The translations under genes were made by a program, and so were the position numbers. From Haematobia irritans (taxonomy: Eukaryota; Arthropoda; Insecta; Diptera; Muscidae), in contig NC_134397.1 of assembly GCF_050003625.1 (NCBI RefSeq), positions 64,950,669-65,014,668 on the forward strand: 64,000 bases of DNA, read 5' to 3'. Shown one piece after another: positions 12,714-23,625 of the stretch. The notes under the pieces are model-generated. The model was not told where the DNA came from. It saw only the letters and a list, made by a program, of their open reading frames with translations, and made no database searches. Numbering within the stretch: position 1 is the stretch's first letter; each line of letters opens with the position of its first letter.

Positions 12714-13259
12714 TACCATTTAAGGACATTAAATACCTCAAGATTTTTAATTTCAAAATTGAATCCTTGAATGAAATATAAAAAAGTTTCCAATTTATGC
12801 TAAGACTTATTTTACGGATTTTGTTTATTGTATTTTTTTAATTAATAAAACACTTTTTTAATATAACTCAAATTTCCAGCAAACGGTTAAATGTAACCAT
12901 GCTATAGTAATCTTTATAAATTATTATTAATACTCGTATGATGATGTAAGATTTAGAACGTTTATGAAAAATAAAGAATAACTAACTAATAAATCACTTT
13001 GAAGAGACTTTTGGCACGTCTGTGCTTAGTTGTCAAAATTGAAAATGTTTTGTTTTTACGAAATGAATGACTCCCGTGTAAAATTCATTGCTTCTGATCC
13101 GATTTCGCACAACTTCCAGATCCAAGCAAAACATTTTCATTGTTTTTTATTTTTTGACCGCACTTTTTCTCCTTGGCTATAACAAATAATGGCCAGAAAA
13201 CTACCTTGTGTCACTCATAGAATCAATATTTTCACTGTGTATAAACGGCACAACTAATA
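12714..13259. other. R-repeat fragment at 12975-13185, otherwise no feature
   Basis: Text at 13050-13180 (aaattcattgcttctgatcc, aacattttcattgtttttta) parallels 21690-21780, the right end of an R repeat. No gene seen. Confidence 0.4.
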
Positions 13260-13908
13260 CTCCATCCCTCTATTACAGTTCACATGAAAACATAAACGTT
13301 GACTGCCAAATAAACCTGCCAACCAACCATCCAACACTGCAGGTGCTGTTGCTACTGGAGCTGATGCTATTATACTAGCCAACGTACGAGTATTGCCTGC
13401 CTGCCTGCCTGTTGCATATTCGCTATCAACGTTGAACTTGCCTTTGAGCTATGAAAAAGACTTGGCATTTATGCCCCTAAAGTGGTAGAATATGAAGAAG
13501 CCTCAGTTAGTAGCATCTTCAAAGCGATCATCAACCATTGTCTCAGTGTCATTTCGGAAAGTGTGCCTTCACTTAGAAGATTTCACATCATTATCAGTGT
13601 GAATATATCTCCAACAAAATCCAAAAAAAAAAAACAACCTTAGTAAATACTTTTACAAGATAATAGAAAATATTACTAAGTGTTATTGTTTAGTGGTGCA
13701 AAAAAACAAAAACATTGTAATTATGCTAAATTTGTGACCGTGCTCTATTATTAATTTGAAATATTATGGCCATTTAATAAAATGATGTCTACATTGGTAT
13801 CGAAAGCCTATCACTTGCCCCATTTAAAATTAAAATAGTTTAGTGAAGTAGCGAAAAGTGTGAATCTATTAATATTCAATATCCTACTATTAATTATTTA
13901 ACATCAAC
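13260..13908 (+). promoter_or_regulatory. Probable promoter region and 5' leader of a host gene
   Basis: This stretch is not repeated elsewhere in the window and has more even base composition. It holds a short (CTGC)n run at 13394-13410, two initiator-like TCAGT sites (tcagttagtagc near 13502 and tcagtgtcattt near 13542) and an A-rich leader. It ends directly at an ATG in a good insect context (atcaacATGT). I see no convincing TATA box or DPE, so the exact start site is a guess. Confidence 0.45.
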
Positions 13909-13972
13909 ATGTGGATTATATACCATTGGATTATTGCTGTTGGCGTGATATGCCTTATCTTACAAATTGATG
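13909..13972 (+). CDS. First coding exon of an unknown secreted or membrane protein (signal peptide)
   Basis: The ATG at 13909 reads MWIIYHWIIAVGVICLI and then LQID before a split codon. The residues are a short polar start followed by a hydrophobic core (IIAVGVICLILQI), as in a signal peptide. At 13973 the exon meets GTAAGT, a strong splice donor, leaving a phase-1 junction. Signal-peptide exons ending in phase 1 are common in animal extracellular proteins. Upstream is an untranslated leader without repeats. Downstream, the intron fills with transposons, and I found no second exon in the window, so the protein cannot be identified. A chance open stretch is possible, but the combination of start context, hydrophobic core, donor and unique leader argues for a real exon. 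Confidence 0.6.
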
Positions 13973-14149
13973 GTAAGTTTGATATTGATACTTTATTTAT
14001 TTCATAAATTATAAAAAAAAAATTACAATTAAACCTATGTTAAGGTTCCAAAAAACCGTATGTACTCGTATTCCTTAACACTTAACATAGTAGCTACTAA
14101 ATTGCTAAATTGCTGTAGAGCCTCCGCGATGTACGCTTCTCATCCAATC

Positions 14150-14430
14150 AAATGAAACCTTTTTCAAGTAAAATAAATAATTTTACAAATAAAAGGAAAC
14201 TTTTTCAAACGAAACCTATTCCAAATAAATGAAACCATTTTTCAAATCAAGTGAAACATTTTTCAGAAACAATTAAACCTTTTTTTAACCTAATGAAACC
14301 TTTTTCAAATAAAGTGACACCTTTTTAAACCAAATGAAAATTCGACCAAACAAAATGAATATCTTTTTATATAAATCATTTTCAGGTGAGTGACAAATTT
14401 TTCAAATAAAATTTATCATTTTTAAAATAA
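14150..14430 (+). repeat. 21-bp-type minisatellite, left part
   Basis: Variants of caaataaaatgaaacctttt repeat about a dozen times. The same unit resumes at 22250-22760, so a 7.8-kb insertion (B1, L, LINE, R, B2) split one array. Confidence 0.7.
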
Positions 14431-14753
14431 ACAAGTAAGTAAAGTAGAAAGTCGGACGGGGCCGACTATATCATACCCAACACCACCCTTACTGAATTAG
14501 TAATCATAAACATTTGTGGGGTAACATTGATATAGGTCTGGGAGATAAACCACACAGAAAATTAAGGGGTACATGTTTATGGGTGCTTTGTCTCAATCTG
14601 ACTATAGCTCATAGTCAATGTTGCCAGGGAAAATATTCGGTTTACCCTACAAGGACAAAAAAAGTTCCCTACTTTCCCATACAATTTTCCCTACAATATT
14701 TTTTGTTAAATATAAACAATTTTACAAAACAAAAATGGTTCTTAGTACTTTAT

Positions 14754-14790
14754 AACCGTATTCAACCGTCGAACTGAACGGACGTGTTTT
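14754..14790 (+). promoter_or_regulatory. Internal promoter of the LINE with DPE motif
   Basis: GGACGTG lies at 14780-14786. Counting the first base of the element as +1, this is +27 to +33. It matches the downstream promoter element (RGWCGTG) used at about +28 by I, jockey and related fly LINEs. The position supports the 5' border deduced from the target duplication. Confidence 0.6.
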
Positions 14791-14862
14791 CTAATAGCGG
14801 ATTATTTCATCGTAATAAGTACTTATTACGAATTTCACGTGTGGTGGAAATAATAAACCACC

Positions 14863-15835
14863 ATGCAGCGAAATTCAAAGTCATCCACTGGGTTGCTAAC
14901 TTCAGGGCCCAGTGGACGGGTAACGACTGAAGTTATAAATTTGGGCAGCGACCAAGAGTCAGGCCCAATTAGTCGACCTGTAGACGGGTCGACTGGCGGT
15001 GACACTTTGGCAAGTCGAACCTTTTCTAAGGTGACGACATCAAAAGGAGGCAATCCCTCTCGAAAGAGATTCAAGGAACGAAGAAATGCTTTGTTTATCC
15101 TAAAGAAATTAGGATCAGTCGACCCAAGCACGTTGTCGGCTAAGCAAAGCGATTCCTTAAAATGGGCTCAAGGAATTCTTGAAGCTGGAAAAAGGGAACG
15201 ATCACCGGATGAGCTACCATCCTCTAAACGGGATCAAAGATCGTTTGCCTCAGTTGCAAAAGACAGCCTTGTGATGGCTATTATTAATAAAGGAGCATTG
15301 GACGGTATGATTCCAAGGCAAAAATGGGGGGAAATTGAGAACGCGATGTCTGGTGTCTACTCAGAGGTGCGAAAAAAGTTTCCCGGACCAAGTCCTCGAC
15401 AGCAAGATGCTGGATGGTATCAAGGACGATATAAGTTAATAGCTTTTGCAGACCAGAGGTCTATGGATTGCTTTAAAGCTGCATTGATGCTAATTGGTGA
15501 AGTTTGGGAAGGAGCCGCTTTGGAGTTAGTCGATAAAAAAGACATACCGGCTAAACCTAGAGCACATGCATGGATACCGGCAAACCCTCCTGATCCCGAA
15601 AAAATCTCCTAGCGAAGCCGAAGGAGACATAAAACCTACAGACTATGGCGAAAATCATATGCGGGAAGTTTCTACAGGCTCAAGCCTCACCAAAGCTGAA
15701 CCGCGGATTGTTGCGAGAGTCACCGAGATCTGTGAAGAGGAAGCCCTTGATGACTCAATTGAAGCGGCTGATGTGACTGTGGTTGAAAATTCGGATGGTT
15801 CTACGGTTCCTCCAGATAAATCTTCACCATTGTAA
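14863..15835 (+). pseudogene. LINE ORF1 (Gag-like RNA-binding protein), one frameshift
   Basis: The ATG at 14863 follows accacc. The first frame runs 249 codons to 15612. It has a basic, serine-rich N-terminus, then the conserved block WYQGRYKLIAFADQRSMDC and EVWEGAALELVDKKDIPAKP, which resembles the DUF4780 domain of fly LOA-type ORF1 proteins (from memory of the family). At the run gaaaaaatctcc (about 15597) one base is gained or lost. The frame starting before 15612 goes on as SPSEAEGDIKPTDYGEN and ends in an acidic tail at 15835. The undamaged protein would have about 320 residues. No CCHC knuckles are visible. It would coat the LINE RNA in the ribonucleoprotein. It overlaps the start of ORF2 by about 40 bases. 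Confidence 0.85.
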
Positions 15836-18800
15836 GGCCGCTTGTGCTGCCTTAAAAGTTCTCCTGATGAAAGGAGACATAGATATAGTTCTTATTCAAG
15901 AACCATACATATATAAGAACAAGATCTGTGAATTAAGCACTCCGGGTTTCAAACTTTTGCATAATACCGGTAACGATATAAATCGAGCATGTATAATTGC
16001 TAAAAACGAACTAAACTTGTTTCTGCTTCCTTCATTGAGCAATGCAGACACTGTCGTAGCCAGTCTAGAGATATCCACATGCAAATATTGGGTATCTTCG
16101 GTCTACATGGGACATGATAGGGATATGCCACCCTGTGCCGTTAAGACCTTAGTTGAGGAGTCACTAAAAACAAAGACAAAACTCATTATGGGATGTGATG
16201 CAAATGCACATCATAGTATTTGGGTAAGTAGTGATACTAATGCAAGGGGAGAGTCGCTAATAGAGTTTATTTTGCGTACTAACCTGGTAGTTTGCAATAA
16301 GGGAGATGCACCAACCTTCGTCACCAGGAACAGACAAGAGGTTTTGGACGTAACGTTGACCTCTCCGGAACTGAATGATAAGATATCTGAGTGGCAAGTT
16401 TTGAGGGAACATAGCTTCTCAGATCATCGCTACATCAGTTTCAGATTGGCTGTTCGTACTTCAAAGACCATATTTCCGCCAAATGTTAGGAAAGCTGATT
16501 GGAATAGGTATAGGGAATCGTTCAATTTGATGATACCGGAAGTGCCGGAGACAAATATGAGCACTGTGCAAGATATCGAACACGCAGTGGAGCGGAATAC
16601 TAAGGCCTTCAACATTTCACTGAAAGCTGCATGCCCTAGAGGAAAGCCAAGGGGAAAAAATCGGCCGCCATGGTGGACTACGGAGTTAAGTAATATGAGG
16701 AAATCCTGCAGGAAGCTCTTTAACGAAGCAAAGTCCACAAGAGCTCCGGAGGATTGGGACACTTACAAGATGAATCTGAGAGAATATAAACGAGAACTGA
16801 GAAGGTCTCAACAAAACTCTTGGGATGATTACTGTAGCAGTATTGAGAATACGTCAGAGGCTTCCAGACTACGGAAGGTACTAGCATCCACTAACACCGC
16901 TCCAGGTTTCATTAAAACATAGGAGGGAAATTGGACAACTTCCAGTGAGGAGACGTTGGAGGTACTATTGGACACACACTTCCCTGGAAATCAGACGGTT
17001 GAACCATGTTCCTATCGAGGAAATTGTGTCGGAATCTAGAATAAAATGGGCTTTAAATAGCTTTGGACCATTCAAATCCCCCGGACCTGATGGAATTACT
17101 CCGGCGGAGTTACAGGCAGTGGCTGAAAGAATTATCCCCTGGTTGACGGTGATATATAAACAATGTGTAAACTTAGCATATATTCCAGAAAAGTGGAGGG
17201 AAACAAAAGTCGTCTTCATACCTAAAGCAGGAAAAGCCTCTCACTCGAGTGCGAAGGATTTCCGACCAATCAGCTTATCCTCATTCCTACTTAAGACCCT
17301 GGAGAGGATGATAGACATGTATCTTAGAACTAGCGTGGATTCAGGTTTGCTCTCGAAACGACAGCATGCATACTCGAAGGGCAGGTCTACTGAGACCGCA
17401 TTGCATGAACTGGTCAGCTTTATTGAAAGCTCACTATCTGTCAAAGAATACACAATCGTGGCGTTTCTAGACATCGAAGGGGCGTTCAATAATGTCCATC
17501 CGAGCTCGATATTAAATGGACTGACAACTCTGAATGTTGATCCAGGTATACTTAGGCTGTTAGACGAACTTCTAATGAAGAGACGTATTTCAGCCACACT
17601 AGGGCAAGCAAACATACAAAGGTATGTGAACAGAGGCACTCCCCAAGGAGGAGTTCTATCACCTCTTCTTTGGAATGTTGCTATAAACAACCTTCTGGTT
17701 TCTCTAGAAAAAGAAAGGATAAAAGTGGTGGCATACGCAGATGATGTGGCGCTAGCAGTCAGGGGAAAATTCCCATCCACAATCAGAGATATTATACAGA
17801 GAGCTCTCCGGATGACTGAGAAATGGGCGAAAGATAATGGTCTTGGTGTAAATCCAGCAAAGACAGAAATAGTCATGTACTGCAAAGATCGCAAAACTCC
17901 CACGGTTAGGCCCATTTCCTTAGGGGGTACTGAAATTCCCTTTGGTGAGTGTGCAAAATACCTTGGCGTTATTTTGGACAGGAAGCTGAATTTTAGGCTT
18001 AATATTGAAGAGAGGGCGAGAAAAGCCACGGTAGCTTTGTACTCGTGCAAAAAGGCAATAGGGAAAAAGTGGGGACTAAGACCAAAAATTGTGCATTGGC
18101 TATACACGGCAGTGGTTAGACCTATAATGCTATATGGTGTTGTAGTCTGGTGGCCGGCACTTCAGAAACCGACTTGTTTAGATAAAGTTCAGCGTATGGC
18201 GAGCTTATGTATCTCAGGCGCATTTAGTAAGACAGGAACAGACTCCCTTAATGTCATGCTACATCTATTGCCTTTAGACATTTTGGCCAAACAGTCAGCT
18301 GCAACAACGGCTGTGCGGTTGCGCGAGCTATCGCTGTGGTCGGAAAAAATGTACGGTCATAGTTCGGTCCTCAAAGTAATGCCAGATGTGCCTAACGTAG
18401 TGGATTACACCCTGGCAATACCACTTTTCGACAAAAAGTTTGAAACTCTAATTCCCAACAGTGAGGCGTGGTGTACACAGACCCCGGGGAATAAAAGATA
18501 TATAGATTTCTATACTGATGGCTCCAAATTGAATGGACAAGTGGGGTTCGGAGTATATTCTAAAGATCTGGAAATTCGAATAGCGAAAAGATTACCTAAT
18601 CACTGTAGTGTTTTTCAGGCTGAAATATTGGCAATAAGAGAGGTGGTGAATTGGCTGAGAAGTAATGTTCCAACAAATATTGGCATTAATATATACTCAG
18701 ACAGTCAACCTGCAATAAAATCCTTGGACTCTGTGTTCCTTAACTCAAAAACGGCCATAGACTGCCGCAAATCTCTCAACGAGATGGCTGAGCAGTACAA

Positions 18801-19353
18801 TATTCACCTAATATGGGTGCCTGGTCATAGGAACATACCGGGGAACTGTGAAGCAGATGTGTTAGCAAGGCTAGGAACTACCTTACATATTCCAGGGGAA
18901 CTAGAATCTGTTGGTATGCCTCTGGCCACCTGCAAGCTCTTACTGCGTGAGAAGGCTGTTATGATGGCCAATATTCGATGGGAAAATTGCAAGGGTTGTA
19001 ACGACACCAAGCAAATATGGCCCCATTTAAACTTAAACCGCACACTAGATATGCTAGTGTTCTCAAGGCGTCAGATAGCACTCCTAATATCTGCTATAAC
19101 GGGTCGCTGCCTGATAGGCGAATTTGCAAAAACTATAGGTGCGAAGTATAATGACTATTGTATAAGCTGTCATGACGTGGAGGAAAAGGAATCAATTAAA
19201 CACCTCTTGTGTGAGTGTCCTGCTTTTTGTGTAAGGCGTAAGCGAATTTTAGGAGCATATAGCTTTAGATTACTGGCTGACCTGGAAAACGTTAACTTAA
19301 GCAGTTTGTTAATGTTTTTGGAGCAATCTGGTTGGTTCCATAAAAGTAAATAA
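15795..19353 (+). pseudogene. LINE ORF2: AP endonuclease, reverse transcriptase, RNase H; stop plus frameshift
   Basis: The best start is the ATG at 15795 (MVLRFLQINLHH), overlapping ORF1. Domains in order: APE-type endonuclease with LQINLHH, LIQEPY, MGCDANAHH and SFSDHRY; reverse transcriptase with FLDIEGAFNNV, GTPQGGVLSPLLWN and the catalytic AYADDVAL; RNase H with FYTDGSK, QAEILAI, IYSDSQPA and a late Asp in GNCEADVLA; then a C-terminal CCHC knuckle (CISCHDVEEKESIKHLLCEC). Its family role is target-primed reverse transcription: nick the DNA, prime on it, copy the RNA. A TAG at 16920-16922 interrupts the linker after the endonuclease. A frameshift at about 16990-17015 follows, because THFPGNQTVEP is read in the first frame and IEEIVSESRIKWAL in the next. 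From there 780 codons are open to 19353. All catalytic motifs are intact, so the copy is young. Confidence 0.93.
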
Positions 19354-19496
19354 TAGAGAAGGTTCAGTGGTTAAGACTAGAAGTGCCCATATGTAATAGG
19401 TACTTTTAGTTAAATGTGGTATCACAATGGACTGAATAGTCTAAGTGAGCCTGAAATTTAATCGGGCTGCCACTTTAACCTAACTTTAACCTAACC
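19354..19496 (+). other. LINE 3' UTR and TAACC tail shared with S1 SINEs
   Basis: From 19417 the text aatgtggtatcacaatggac, then tgaatagtctaagtgagcct and cgggctgcca, is nearly the same as the last 70 or so bases of every S1 copy. The tail is TTTAACC and TAACC units. In LINE biology this end is what the reverse transcriptase recognises. Confidence 0.9.
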
Positions 19497-21217
19497 TAGT
19501 ACTTTATTATCTTAAAACATGAATATGCAACGTATATAACTTAGAATATAAATTTGTACTACCACCACGGTTGCCACAGTTGGTAGAATTCTTCCCCAAA
19601 ATAGTAATCTTTTTTGTTAAATCTCTATAAAAATAAAATTTTGACAATAAATTCTATAAAAATAAAATTTTGAGAAAAATTCCATAGAAATAAAATGTTG
19701 AGAAAATTTTTTATAGAAATAATATTTTGAAAAAAAATTCTATAGAAATACAATTTTGACAAAATTTTCTATAGAAATAAAATGTTGACAAAATTTTCTA
19801 CAGGAATAAAGTTTTTACAAAAATTTCTATAGAAATAATTGTTTGGTAGATTTGTGGTAATTTGTGGTAATCTTCAAATTTTGTTAGATTTTTTCTTACC
19901 ACACATTATTAAAGATCAAGCCTTACCGGCTACTAATTTTCTCCTCTAGAGCCACCAAAATGTAAAAATTATTACAAATTGTGTTGAATAAAAATGTCCC
20001 TACATTGTGGCCCTACGTCCCTACAAGACGCTAAATATTAGAAAAACCCTACATATAGGGAATTTCCCCTACTTCTAGCAACACTGGCTGTAGTTGATAT
20101 TGCACCTACGGAGTTAGTATACCACTAATATTGAGCCCATTATTAAAAAAAAGAGAAAGTCGTTCAATTAGTGTGGGTAATAAATCCAAATTTGTAAAAA
20201 TCGAGCAATATTCTTATGTAAGAGCTACAAGTACGTATAAATACGATCGGCCAGTACATTTGAAATTTGAGTAACATTGGTTAATAAATAAGAGTACTAT
20301 GGTCAAATTTGGGAAAATCGAGCGATGCATATATATGGAAGCTATATGTAAATCTGAACCAATTTGCATAATATTTTGCGGGTTTGATTAATACCACAAA
20401 AGGTTACCTTGTGCAAAATTTGAGTATGATCAGTTAAGAAATGAGGGCTCTATGGTCAAACATAAGGTTATTGGGGGCAAATTTTTCAAAATTGCACCAA
20501 ACATATATGGGAGCTACATCTGAACCGATTTTGATGAAATTTTTCACATACTGTTAGTACTATAAAGGACTGGATCTAACCAAAATTGAGTAAGATCGGT
20601 TAATAAATAAGGGTTCTATGGCCAAATGTGGGAAAATTGGGCTGTACATGGGAGCTGTAGCTAAATTTGAACCGATTTCGATGATTTTTTGCACATATAG
20701 TTAGTGCTATAGAAGATTACATATAGCCAACTTTGAGTAAGATCTGTTGATAAATAAGGGTTCTGTGGCCAAATTTGGGAAAATCGGGCGATACATATAT
20801 AACATATGAGAGCTATATCTAAATCTGAACCGATTTGGATGAAATTTTGCATACTGAAGGGCGATGAAAAAGATTATTTTTTGCCAAATTTGGTGACGAT
20901 CCGTTTGTAAAAAAGCGCAAAGTAACCCCATTTGTCGAAATCGGGCTATACATATTCAATAGCGTTCGTCCTTGTGCCCAAAAAAACTCCCTGTACCAAA
21001 TTTCATCAAAATCGGTTAATAATTTCTACCGGAATCCTGTGAACAACAAATACATGGACAGACGGACGGACGGACACCAAGCGCTACATCGACTCAGGAG
21101 GTGATTCTGAGTCGATCGGTATATATTTTATGGGGTCTAAAATCAATATTTCTGGTAGGCACATTTTTTGACAGATCAAACTTATTATACCCTGACCACT
21201 ACGTGGTTTAGGGTATA

Positions 21218-21780
21218 AACATGGGAATTCTTCCAAAGGCACAACTTTAAAAGCACTACCAGAAGATGCACTCCCAATGATGTTCTTTATTTTAACTACC
21301 CAGGAAGTTCTTTTAATTCAATTTTTTAAAATTTTGGTTTTTTCATACTTTTAGGGTAATTTTAACTTTTTTTGTTTCAAATACGTTAAAAACAGAGTAA
21401 GAATTCATAAAATGGTACAAATCATTTAAATTTTGTCCAAAAAAATGTTAAATCCAATCTGAAAAGATTGTGCATTTTTGAAAATACTTGAGGTCAAACG
21501 TTTCCGACAAGCGTTATAATCCATTAAAAGTAATAAAAAATTATAAAAAATATTTATTTGACAAAATATCACAGAATTTTTTAATTTACTTCCAAAACAT
21601 TGAATTCGGATCACACATAAAGAAGTGATGCATATCCAGTGCAACGGCTGTTGAAATGGAGGACTTCCGTCCTATGACAAACCTATGTTAAATTCATCGC
21701 TTCTGCGTCAATTTTGCACCACTTCCGGATCCAAAAAGAACATTTTCATTACTTTTTTGGCGACGCTTTTTTTGCTGGGT
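21218..21780 (+). repeat. R repeat
   Basis: Opening text (caaaggcacaactttaaaag, tgatgttctttattttaact) matches the reverse complement of 34770-34890, and the right end ttttttttgctgggt mirrors the left end of that copy (cccagcaaaaaaataggaag). It therefore has CCCAGCAAAA inverted ends. No coding frame of note. Confidence 0.5.
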
Positions 21781-22249
21781 AATTCTACTCCCTGTGCAAA
21801 ATTTAAACCAAATTAGGGCAAAGCTCTACCTTCTGGGACCTTATAAGTGAATATCGGGCGAAAGATATATGGGAGCTGTATCTAAAACTGAACCGATTTC
21901 ATTAAAATTTAGGATAGTAGACTGTACTACTAATTGTACTCCTTGTACAAAATTCCAAGTAAATCGGGGAAAAACGCTGGCTTCTGGGGCCATATAAGTG
22001 AATATCGGGCGAAAGATATATATGAGAGCTATATCTAAAACTGAACTGATTTCTTCCTAAATCAATAGGGTTCTATTCTGATCCAAAACACATACTTGTG
22101 CCAAAAATTGCGACCAAGACTTTGATTACAAAAATGTGTTCACAGACAAACGGACGGACGGACATGACTAAATCGACTCAGGGGCCGGCCCTAAGCAATA
22201 TTGCCAAAGACACCATATGTCCCTGCTCCACAAGGTGGCGCAGGGTATA
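21781..22249 (+). mobile_element. B2 element, 3' part only
   Basis: Modules with ctactccctgtgcaaaattt and gatatatgggagctgtatct, the acggacggacggacatgact motif and the end ccacaaggtggcgcagggta match B3 and B4. The left part is missing, replaced by R. After 22249 the 21-bp minisatellite resumes. Confidence 0.65.
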
Positions 22250-22760
22250 ATGAATCATTTGTCAAATAAAAAGACACTTTTTCCAAATAAAACAAATCAT
22301 TTATTAAATAAAATGTATCTTCAAAACAAATGAATCCCATTTCCAATCAAATTAAACTTTTTTCAAATAAAATTTTTGATTTTTTAGGTGAAGTGAAAAT
22401 TTTTTCAAATATAGTTTATCATGTATCAAATAAAATTAATCAAATATGACTTTGTTTTCAAATAAAATTAAACCTTTTTCTAATAAAGTGAAACCTTTCT
22501 TAACCAAATGATTTTTTTTAACAAAATGAAATCTTTTTCACATAAAAACAATCATTTTTCAGGTGAAGTGAAAAACTAAAAAAATTATTAAAATAATTAT
22601 TTTTCAAATAAAATAAATCCTTTTCATGAAACTCTTTTCAGATAAAATTGACCATTTTTCAAATAAAATGTATTACTTTTCAAAACAAATTAAATGAAAC
22701 TTTTTTTAATCCAAATGAAATCGTGTTTCGAATAAATTGAAATATTTTTCAAATTGATGA
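22250..22760 (+). repeat. 21-bp-type minisatellite, right part
   Basis: It continues the array of 14150-14430 (caaataaaattaaacctttt and similar), with unit length drifting around 20-23 bp. Confidence 0.7.
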
Positions 22761-22769
22761 TCAGCCATC

Positions 22770-23625
22770 TCATGTATGTTAGAACATATTATATTTGTTT
22801 AAATATAATATGTGTGGATGCAAACATATATTAATTTAGAAATTGCCTATAAACATATATGTGTTTAGAAAGAGAGGCTGAGATAGTACGCCAGAAGTAA
22901 AAAAATGGAAGTAACCAATTGGTGCTTTAAAAATATATACACACAAAGAAAATTTCATTACAAGTTTTTTCTACCAGTGTATGCCTTAGGTGAAACATAA
23001 TATGTTTGAACTATACAAACAACTAATCCTGAAAATATAGTTGCTAGAAGCAGAATGTGTTTGGGAGTATTTGTTACAGAAGCGATTTTTTGAGGGTAGC
23101 CCTCATATAAACTGACTCATATAAACTGATGTCAAATTCAGACTTCTTAAGCCTCATGGAGGAACAAATTTCTTCGGGTCTAGTTGAAATTTGGATCATG
23201 TCGCCGCATAATTATTTTAAGACTCCTCTATATAAAATAATTAAGAATTAAGGTGGCTTATATAGGCATATAGTCAGCCATTTTTATCTCCACGGTCTCC
23301 ACACGCTCACAAAAAATCGCTTCTGTAACATATACTCCCAAACATATTTTGCTTCAAGCATATACATTTTTGGGTATTGCCCAAACATTTATATGTTTGA
23401 TCTCTTCCAATATATAATATGTTTGAAAGCATATTGGTCTAAACAATATATGTTTGGGTAGTCTAAGTTCCAAACATTTTGTATTTTTGCATCCAAATTC
23501 AATAATGTTGTCTTCCAAAAAACAATATGTTATTATGTGAACATATAATATGTTTGGAGCATTTTGCACCCAAAAATATTATATGCTTAAAAAAAATTCT
23601 CCCAAACAATATTGTGCTCAAAATT
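22770..23625 (-). repeat. K-repeat cluster, rich in ACATAT and ATGTTTG
   Basis: Two blocks (22770-23100 and 23290-23625) of dispersed K sequence are separated by a worn A-type fragment (about 23100-23270, cctcatataaactgactcat). The outer end is cacgctcacaaaaaatcgct. The 23299-23775 part is a near-exact inverted copy of 62455-62937. The 71-codon frame on the minus strand recurs there only because the DNA is duplicated. Confidence 0.65.

Larger units (their letters stand above)
14754..19496 (+). mobile_element. LOA-type LINE (non-LTR retrotransposon), full length, inactive
   Basis: An 11-bp target duplication, tagtactttat, lies at 14743-14753 and 19497-19507, which fixes the element at 4,743 bp. 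It has a 109-bp 5' UTR, ORF1, an ORF2 with endonuclease, reverse transcriptase and RNase H, a 3' UTR of about 140 bp and a tail of TTTAACC/TAACC units instead of poly(A). RNase H in ORF2 and an ORF1 without visible zinc knuckles point to the LOA clade of the I/R1 group. It is inserted in L, which is inserted in B1. Both frames are broken (see below). Confidence 0.93.
14616..20086. mobile_element. L element with TGTTGC inverted ends, host of the LINE
   Basis: The left end is caatgttgccagggaaaata and the right end reversed is cagtgttgctagaagtaggg. Both ends go on with ctacaagg/ccctac-type text. The interior outside the LINE contains an H-like stretch (about 19562-19900: ccacggttgccacagttggt, then 29-bp units). 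The flanking octamers ctcatagt and gctgtagt agree at only half their bases, so I cannot show a target duplication. Confidence 0.55.
14431..21217 (+). mobile_element. B1 element, interrupted by the L element and LINE
   Basis: The left end is acaagtaagtaaagtagaaa followed by the hairpin gtcggacggggccgac. The right end is ttattataccctgaccacta then a reversed gggtata at 21217. After the interruption (14616-20086), modules of about 150 bp run 20250-20950, each with tatatgggagctatatctaa, tctgaaccgatttggatgaa and a tttgagtaagatcggttaa segment, followed by the usual acggacggacggacaccaag. No coding capacity. Confidence 0.7.

Noticed and set aside
14385..14400. ttttcaggtgag as splice acceptor/donor of exon 2
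   Set aside because: The same phrase recurs in the 21-bp minisatellite (22385, 22555) and no coding sequence follows.
17241..18107. 288-codon frame on the minus strand
   Set aside because: Antisense shadow of the LINE reverse transcriptase, which has all family motifs on the plus strand.
14608..20094. 8-bp target duplication for L (ctcatagt / gctgtagt)
   Set aside because: Only four of eight bases agree; not usable as evidence for hAT.
23354..23569. 71-codon frame found again at 62674-62883 as a conserved gene
   Set aside because: The DNA itself is duplicated (K repeat), and the frame follows ACATAT-rich sequence; conservation is not protein-level.
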